Shown: piece after piece, positions 57,951 to 64,000 of the stretch
Position numbering within the stretch: the stretch's first letter is position 1
Layout: each line of letters opens with the position of its first letter
Assembly (NCBI GenBank): GCA_964019165.1
Contig: OZ025280.1
Span: 9,914,428-9,978,427 of the forward strand
Length of the DNA: 64,000 bases
Direction of reading: 5' to 3'
Source: Mastigias papua
Taxonomy: Eukaryota; Cnidaria; Scyphozoa; Rhizostomeae; Mastigiidae
Translations under genes and position numbers: made by a program
Notes under the pieces: model-generated
What the model was told of the DNA's origin: nothing
Databases searched by the model: none
Seen by the model: only the letters and a program-made list of their open reading frames with translations

Positions 57951-58849
57951 CTATCTGAAATATTCTTCAAGATCTGGTGGCTTGACATTGAAACAAGTGG
58001 ACGTGTTGTTGCCATACAAGCATGTAAGAGCATTCCTTAGCAAGGCACATGCAGCATAAATCTTGCCAACAGCACTAAGGCCAATCTTCAGATTCTTTTT
58101 GTAATCAGTAAATTTGAAATAATGTAAAATATCTCCAAATACCCACTCCACACAGATACGTACCCTACTCATTGACTGATTGAATGCTAGCTCATCATCA
58201 GTAAGGTCCGGCCTACCACTGACTGGAACTTTAGTGCATGTACTCGTTTATGGCCATTGTAGACTGCCCTTTGATGCTGCGTTGGTCTACAAATAGGCCT
58301 GACAGTGCCATCCACAAAGCCCCAGCAGTTGCCTAAAGCAGCACCTTTGTTGTGAACTGCAGTGGCAAACAACTGTAAATAATGGCATGAAAGCCAAGGC
58401 TGCTCCAAATTGATGAGAAGGTAGCCAAATCTGTCAATAATGTGGTCTACAACAAGGTTGGAAACCATGCAAAGCTGAGATATAGGTCTGCCAAACCGAG
58501 GGATTAGATCAATATATCTACATGGATAGGCAAATCTCTTTAATACAATGCATAGGCCCTCGCCATTGTTGACAACCACCCCATTCTCACATTTCAATGT
58601 GTTAGGGAGTTGCAAAGCAGCATCACGTCGGAAAATATCCTCTTTCTTAAAGCGAAATTCAACCTCAAATTCATCTTCCTGCATTTCAAATATGTTAAAT
58701 CGATCGTACATAGAATACGGCAGGCCGACATGTACATTCTTGCGATGAATTGGCATTAGAAGAAGAAGCTCCTCGTCATCGATATTGCCATCATCATGTA
58801 GCCTATATAGTAAATCCTCCATTGCTAGCTTGTTTGGTTTTGGTGCCAA
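57951..58849 (-). pseudogene. HARBI1-type (Harbinger) transposase with internal deletion
   Basis: It starts MAPKPNKLAMEDLLYRL at 58849. An N-terminal helical domain (FNIFEMQEDEFEVEFRFKK in parts, ALQLPNTLKCENG) and a helix-turn-helix (ISQLCMVSNLVVDHIID) precede the DDE nuclease. The first Asp is in NCWGFVDGTVRPICRP. The block with the second Asp is missing: the chain jumps near 58195 from ALKFQSVV to PDLTDDELAFNQSMS, a loss of roughly 80 residues. The Glu is in RICVEWVFGDI. A C-terminal helix with AALLRNALTCLYGN follows (here CALLRNALTC). Without the second Asp it is dead. Confidence 0.87.
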
Positions 58850-58985
58850 ATCTAAGTTGTGGTCACCAATCGGAAAAGAGAATTATAGCTGACAGAACCT
58901 AGGCTAGGACTGGCTAGGTCCAGTCCCCGCTAACGTTCCCGTCACTGTTGCATTGTGAATCGGAAACTCACTACTATTGATTCTA

Positions 58986-59263
58986 CAATACCCGACAAAA
59001 GTCCTGGGACACTTTGCACTTTTTGCAGTCTGCAACAAACTTTCATTCCCCTCTCCCCCTGAAACAATGTTGGTTTTCTGGAGAAGTACCTGCGATAATG
59101 GGAAAATTTCGCGTGCACGCTAACTTCAAATGTACCACAAACGAATCAACATTGTCCTAGGGGGAAGGGGGGTGCATGTTTGTAGCAACTATGACAATAT
59201 GTAGAGGAAAATGGTTTTTTATCTGTTTCTTCTACGTGTCCCAGGGACTATTGTCCACTATTG
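58986..59263. mobile_element. Mariner-like MITE, 278 bp
   Basis: TA at 58984-58985 and 59264-59265. The inverted ends CAATACCCGACAAAAGTCC and (inverted) GTCCCAGGGACTATTGTCC, then TATTG, match at most positions, including GTCCTGGGACAC against GTGTCCCAGGGAC. A C homopolymer and G-rich run lie near 59160. No coding. It sits between the Harbinger end and LINE-X ORF2. Confidence 0.75.
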
Positions 59264-59266
59264 TAG

Positions 59267-60834
59267 ATTCCACACAATTCAAGAGTTATGCAGATCTGAT
59301 ACTTCTTCCAATGATCTTTCTTTCTTACACATGAATATACGTAGTCTTTTCTGTCATTTTGATGAACTCTATTCCATGTTAGTTAATCTTAATATTAGTT
59401 TTGGTGTTGTTGCTGTATCTGAAACTTGGGATTCAGTAGCAAAACCACTGAGCACAAATGTGGACATCCCTGGATACACATTTCTGTCTTCAAAATCCCA
59501 AAGTCAAAATGGTGGTGTTGGTCTCTATGTTAAAACTAGCCTGGACCCAGTTCCAAGGCCAGAATTAGACACTATCACTGATGAGTTTGAGACAGTCTGG
59601 GCTGAAATAGAGAATCCTAAAGATAAAAATGTTTTAATCTGTTGTGCATGTCGTCACCCGAATACAGAAATCCAACATTTTACTGAGTATATCCAAATGT
59701 CTTTGTCCAATCCGTTGGCTGCAAATATATCTGTTTTCATCTTAGGTGATTTCAATATAAACCTGCTACATTATGACCCTCATACTCCTACTGGGGATTT
59801 TGTCAGTGTTCTTCTTTCACAACATTACCTTCCATATATAATCCACCCAACATGATTATCTGATCATACCTCTGCCGTCATTGATAATATCTTTTCTTAT
59901 CTATGCAATGTAGATACCAAAAGTGGTAACCTTCTCACACAAATTGCAGACCACTTTCCACAGTTTTTAATTGTCAAAACGATAGCAATCACAAACAAAA
60001 CATTGTCATATTATCAACACGACTATTCAAAGTTTGATCAGTAACATTTTCTTGCAGACTTTAATAATCTCAACTTGTATTATCTGACTGATAAGCAAAG
60101 TGATGTAAACATAGAATTTAATAGTTTTCTTGCTAGCCTTGATTAGATTGTGAAAAAGCATGCTCGACTGAAAAAGCTTACTAAAAAGGAACTAAAATTT
60201 CGAAATAAGTCATGGATAAATAACAGAATTAGGAAAATGATGTCTTTAAGAGATAAATTACTGAAGAAACTTCAGAACAAAGCTGATACAACAACTAAAC
60301 TTTTGTACAAAAAGTTGAGGAACCTAGTTGTAACTGAACTTAAAGGAAGCTAGACAGCTTACTTTCACAACTATTTCAAAGTCAATAGTAATAATATGAA
60401 GCTCTTGTGGACTGGAATCAAGTCCATTATTAGCATAAAGAACTCTCGTGGAAATGTTATTAACAAATGGTAATTTAATGACTGATTCAGCATTGATGGC
60501 TAATATGTTTAATAATTCTTTTGTGCATGTGGCTGATGGTGTTACAAAGAGTATACCCCGATCCAAAAAGTCTCCCTTAGATTATCTTGATAGAAATAAT
60601 CCAAATTTTTTCTTCATACCTCCTGTAGCGCCATGTGAAATATCAACTATAATAGATCTGTTTAAAACTGGTAAGTCAATAGGTCCAAATAGTATACCAA
60701 TCAAATTACTAAAACTTCTTTCTCCTCACATTTCTTCCCCTCTGTCGCAAATCATGAACGAGTCCTTTCAGACTGGTATTTTTCCTGAAAAGTTGCATTA
60801 GTTAAGGTCATCCCTGTATTTAAGAAGGGGTGTC
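59267..60834 (+). pseudogene. LINE-X ORF2: APE endonuclease and start of RT
   Basis: DLSFLHMNIRSLFCHFDEL, AVSETWDSV (metal-binding Glu), NGGVGLYVKTSL, VFILGDFNINLLHYD and, after a TGA at 59853-59855 at a usual Arg position, LSDHTSAVIDNIF form the endonuclease. A basic linker (SWINNRIRKMMSLRDKLLKK) and the RT start (KSIGPNSIPIKLLKLLSP) follow, up to the block before KVIPVFKKG, where the second kinase transposon interrupts at 60834. Further stops lie near 60042 and 60144 and a frameshift lies before 60448. The rest of its RT is not in the window. Confidence 0.83.
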
Positions 60835-62335
60835 TATGGTGGCCTATCGCTGCCATCAAACTTTTGAGATAATAAAAGCAAAATTAAAATAAAATTGACA
60901 ATCAAATTCAAGTCAAATCTAAAGTAAAATTAGAGACAACCAAAACTCAAATGCAATTCATATCAAAAGTGAAATTAAAATACAACTAAAATGAAATGTA
61001 ATTTAAAGCAAAAGTAAAATATAACTAAAAATAAAATTAATTTCATATCAAAGTGAAAGTAAAGTCGATTTTGTTCTTGGCCTATTGCTGCCATCGTATA
61101 CCATGATGCCTTGCAGGCAACTTTATTGAAGCCAGAGCGTTAGAAGGAGGTTGTTTAAGTTTCCCACACTACAACGGAAACCACGAGGAAGAACAGAAAT
61201 GGCAGTTGCACGTTGGCAAAAATTCAAAATGTCCATGAAGGAAAAAAGACCTGCAGTAGGAGTTGGAAAAGCTGGTCGAGTAGATGAACTATTGAGAAAG
61301 GAAGAGCTGGTTGTGCAGAGGCTAAGCTCAGACGTTTCTGGAAAGCAACAGAAATATAGCCGAGTAGGACCAAGAGAGTTTGTAGCATATGAATATGATG
61401 AGGTTACCGCCGACAACATCAAGGCAGCTTGTGAAAAACATTTTAAGCCAAGGCTTGGTTCGAACAAATTGATGTGCAACATACTTGCTGGTGAGCAAGG
61501 GCCATCATGCAAATCAGTGGATCAAATACCAAACATGACGGTGATACACATCTGGTTCATTGAACCAGTGGGGCTAGAAGGTTCCCTTGACGTTGACACT
61601 GCTGATTCCGTTGATTATTCTATCCTTCCTCCTGCTTTTAAAAAGAAGAGAGATGACACACCTTTCTCAAATAGTTCATCTAGTAAGTCAATACTTGAGC
61701 AGGTTAAATATAGACATGCAGTTCCCACCGTTACAGTACCCAAAAGTTTGTCAATTCGGGAAATGCTGCAACTGGGAAAGGTCATAAATGATTCAGCTGA
61801 GCCAATTACCCTTCACAGATTTGACATGGGTACTATGACTTGGTGTGGAACACGAATAACAGTTGATTTCAAAGTTGAGAAAGAACCACTTGGATCTGGT
61901 GGGTTTAGAAAGGCATACAGAGCAAGGAGTGTCTCTTCTATTTTTGGAGACAATCGAGAGTGGGTTGTAAAAACATACTTGCCTGAAGCTAAAGAGATAA
62001 TAGCAATAACAAATCAAACAATTACTCAACATTAAAAGAAAGTAGTTCAAATGCATTTGCTGGCTAGAAACTTTGCCATCAAACTTGGGAGGAAATTATC
62101 CAATGACAACAAGTTATTGTCATATGGTGAAACACTAAAATATAAAAATCTGTACTTGGGATAGTATAGAAGTGAATCAGTAACTGTTGAAGAGTGTGTT
62201 GAAGGAGATTTTGTTAAACATATAAACAACAATGGTGAAATTTGTGGAACAGACAGTGAAATAAGATTGAAAGCTGGTGGTTGTGACAACATATCTGTTC
62301 ACATGATTAAGATATGCGATAACTCACTAGTTGAG
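60835..62335 (+). mobile_element. Second alpha-kinase transposon, left part only
   Basis: It starts TATGGTGGCCTATCG at 60835, one base different from the first element's terminus. An AT-rich TIR-like region follows (to about 61120, with AAAATTAAAATAAAATTG-type repeats and an internal repeat GGCCTATTGCTGCCATCG at 61080). The kinase gene starts 364 bases from the terminus; in the first element the distance is 357. The element is cut at about 62335 by a 5'-truncated LINE. The transposase gene and right TIR are not in the window. It inserted into LINE-X ORF2. Confidence 0.85.
61199..62335 (+). pseudogene. Alpha-kinase domain protein, second copy (broken)
   Basis: The Met at 61199 (MAVARWQKF) is chosen by comparison with copy 1. 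An upstream in-frame Met at 61151 also exists. The N-terminal domain aligns with copy 1: PREFVAYEYDEVTADNIKAA, CNILAGEQGPSC and IHIWFIEPVG. The kinase part shows PLGSGGFRKAYRA (glycine loop) and EWVVKTY (ATP Lys). After TAA at 62033-62035 come VVQMHLLARNFA, then TGA or TAG near 62163, and VTVEECVEGDFVKHINN. The region with the catalytic DxQ and the zinc tail is lost to the LINE insertion. It is a dead relative with clear divergence from copy 1. Confidence 0.88.
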
Positions 62336-63832
62336 CCCCTATGTTAATCTTCGAAAAATCTTTGGAGACGGGAACGTTCCCTTCTGTCTGGAAGAAGGCT
62401 AATATAATTCCTGTCCACAAAAAAGACAGCAGGCAGAACAAAATGAACTATAGGCCTATTTCACTCCACCCTACCTTTGGGAAGATATTTGAAAAAGTAA
62501 TTTTTGATGAAATTTATAAATACCTCTGTGAGAATCGACTTCTAGCTCAACAACAATCAGGCTTTCGCCCGGGAGACTCTACTATCAATCAATTGTTATG
62601 TATAACTCACAACATCTACAAAGCATTTGAAGCTTGTCCTACCCTTGAAACTAGAGCCGTGTTTCTTGATCTTTCTAAAGCGTTTGACAGGGTTTGGCAT
62701 GATGGCCATTTGTACAAATTAAAATGCAATGGTATAAAGGGGAACGTCCATGCTTTGATCCAGAACTACTTAGCTAATCATAAACAGCGAGTTGTTTTGA
62801 ATGGCTAAAGCTTGAAATGGGCACCAATATGTGCTGGTGTGCCTCAGGGCTCTGTCCTAGGTCCACTGTTTTTTCTTGTCTATATTAATGATCTAGTTGA
62901 GAATGTGACCTGTGATGTCAAAATGTTTGCGGATGATACTTCTCTCTTCTCGGTTGTAGAAGATGAAAGAAGATCTGCTGATGAGCTCAATGCTGATCTT
63001 AACAGGGTGCGATTATGGGCCTGGCAATGGAAAATGCAGTTTAATGTAAATAAGACTGAAGAGGTTGTTTTCTCTTGCAAAAAAGCAAACCGTTTCATCC
63101 TCACCTGTTGCTAGGCAATGATGAAGTTGAGAGAAAATCTGAGGACAAGCATCTTGGAATGCAGCTTGACTCTGAACTGAATTTTCTTAGTCATAATAAA
63201 GAGGCTATTGGCAAGGCTAGAAGGGGCATAGGGATGATAAGATTCCTGTCTAAGTATGTAGCTAGGGGTGTGCTAGACAAAATATACAAATTGTATGTGA
63301 GACCTCACTTAGACTATGGAGACATCATTTATCACAAATATGACCCAGAAATGCGTCTAACATTTATGCAAAGGCTCGAACAGACACACTATTCTGCAGC
63401 CTTAGCTGTTCCTGGAGCTTGGAGAGGTACAAATAGGCAAAGATTGTATGAAGACTTAGGATGGGAAAGTTTGTATCACAGAAGATGGTACAGAAGGCTA
63501 TGCCATTTCTTTAAACTAGTGAAATCAAAATCGCCAAGTTACCTTTTTGATGAAATCCCTCCCGAACGTCAACTGAACTACAGTCTTAGACACCATCGTG
63601 ATTATGAAGTACATGCTGCTAGAACCAATCACCTTTCTAATTCTTATTTTCATAATACTCTGTTCGTGTGGAATTTGCTTGGGGAAGAGCTCAAAAATTC
63701 AATATCCCTTTCTCAGTTTAAGAACAAATTATTAAAAATCATAAGACCGGAGGGAAATTCTGTCTACAATATTTCTGATATTGAAGGTGTGAGATTACTC
63801 ACAAAGTTGCGTTTAAAGTTTAGTATGCTGAA
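62336..63832 (+). pseudogene. 5'-truncated LINE reverse transcriptase (LINE-Y)
   Basis: It begins inside the RT at MLIFEKSLETGTFPSVWKK (in two parts), then ANIIPVHKKD, NYRPISLHPTFGKIFEK, QSGFRPGDSTINQLL, VFLDLSKAFDRVWHDG (first catalytic Asp), a stop at 62806, AGVPQGSVLGPLFFLVYIND, the active site MFADDTSLFS, a frameshift near 63110, HLGMQLDSELNF, the thumb LYVRPHLDYGDIIYH and a C-terminal ISDIEGVRLLTKLRL. It is a CR1/Jockey-type RT. The last codons are cut by a Helitron-like end, whose CTAG supplies the stop. Confidence 0.87.
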
Positions 63833-64000
63833 CTAGCTTAGTACTGATAGCCCGCTAAACGCGTGCTCCCCTTACCCCAGTTCAAAAGTTGTAGATTAGC
63901 CTTGGAAAGACTAACGCTGTGCCCCCATAAAAGCTGCATGGTCTACATTTTAGATGAGTAAGGATCAAAAAAGCTCGCATAGGATCACGAGGTGACATCA
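63833..64000. repeat. Palindrome 5: left end, continuing past the window
   Basis: CTAG at 63833-63836 preceded by A, then the linker, then the hairpin GCCCGC with a degraded partner, then the same arm sequence as palindromes 1 and 3 (TTAGCCTTGGAAAGACTAAC). The second arm is beyond the window edge. Confidence 0.8.

Larger units (their letters stand above)
51081..58971. mobile_element. Harbinger DNA transposon (two genes), disrupted
   Basis: Terminal inverted repeats of about 60 bp: GTGAGTTTTCGATTCACAA at 51081 and its inverted form ending CTCAC at 58971, with CAACGGTGACGG-like and GGACTGGACCTAG blocks matching further in. A Myb/SANT-like gene (plus) and a HARBI1-type transposase (minus) are convergent, the usual two-gene set. 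The flanks share only TA, compatible with a degraded 3-bp duplication. It splits LINE-X between ORF1 and ORF2 and is itself split by a Copia element. Confidence 0.85.

Overview
The window is animal-type nuclear DNA made almost entirely of transposable elements. I find no host gene, rRNA, tRNA or CRISPR array that I can support. The mix is Ty3/Gypsy, BEL/Pao and Copia LTR elements, Penelope-like elements, several APE-type LINEs, hAT, Harbinger, an IS3EU-like integrase transposon, Helitron-like ends and mariner-like MITEs. Together with the AT-rich composition this suggests an aquatic invertebrate, possibly cnidarian-like. Species and phylum cannot be fixed from the sequence alone.

Layout: 1-4682 is a decayed Gypsy element (A). 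Its 3' LTR is split by an inverted Gypsy element (B, 4688-9155, 134-bp LTRs, TSD CATTG). 9188-14909 is a hAT-type transposase pseudogene. It is split by a 3.6-kb DNA transposon (10202-13808) with 254-bp terminal inverted repeats that I read as identical. 15.6-30.8 kb is gene-free and consists of large palindromes with Helitron-like ends embedded in AT-rich repeat bodies. 31232-37417 is a BEL/Pao element (267-bp LTRs, TSD ATAGC). 39.6-49.9 kb is Penelope 1, a minus-strand LINE (split by a hAT-like element) and Penelope 2, and their junctions fall on (TA)n tracts. 49.9-60.8 kb is a PHD-bearing LINE split by a Harbinger transposon. The Harbinger Myb-like gene is itself split by a young Copia element (52389-57053, TSD GGGAC). 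A mariner-like MITE lies beside it. 60835-62335 is a second, broken copy of the integrase transposon, cut by another LINE. That LINE is in turn cut by a Helitron-like end at 63833.

The most interesting system is the DNA transposon at 10202-13808. It carries two convergent intact genes: a D,D,E integrase-type transposase and a 427-residue protein with a complete alpha-kinase domain (TRPM7/eEF2K-type fold), including the catalytic residues and the zinc-binding HxCNxxC tail. The broken relative at 60835 has the same TIR start (TATGGTGGCCYATCG) and a homologous kinase gene at the same place and orientation relative to the TIR. The kinase therefore looks like a resident component of a transposon family rather than chance cargo. 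How it serves the element is unknown.

The second notable system is the set of 540-605-bp palindromes. Each free end has a Helitron 3'-end signature (GC-rich hairpin, about 11 nt, CTAG) and lies at an A^T junction, and the two arms of one copy share indels that other copies lack.
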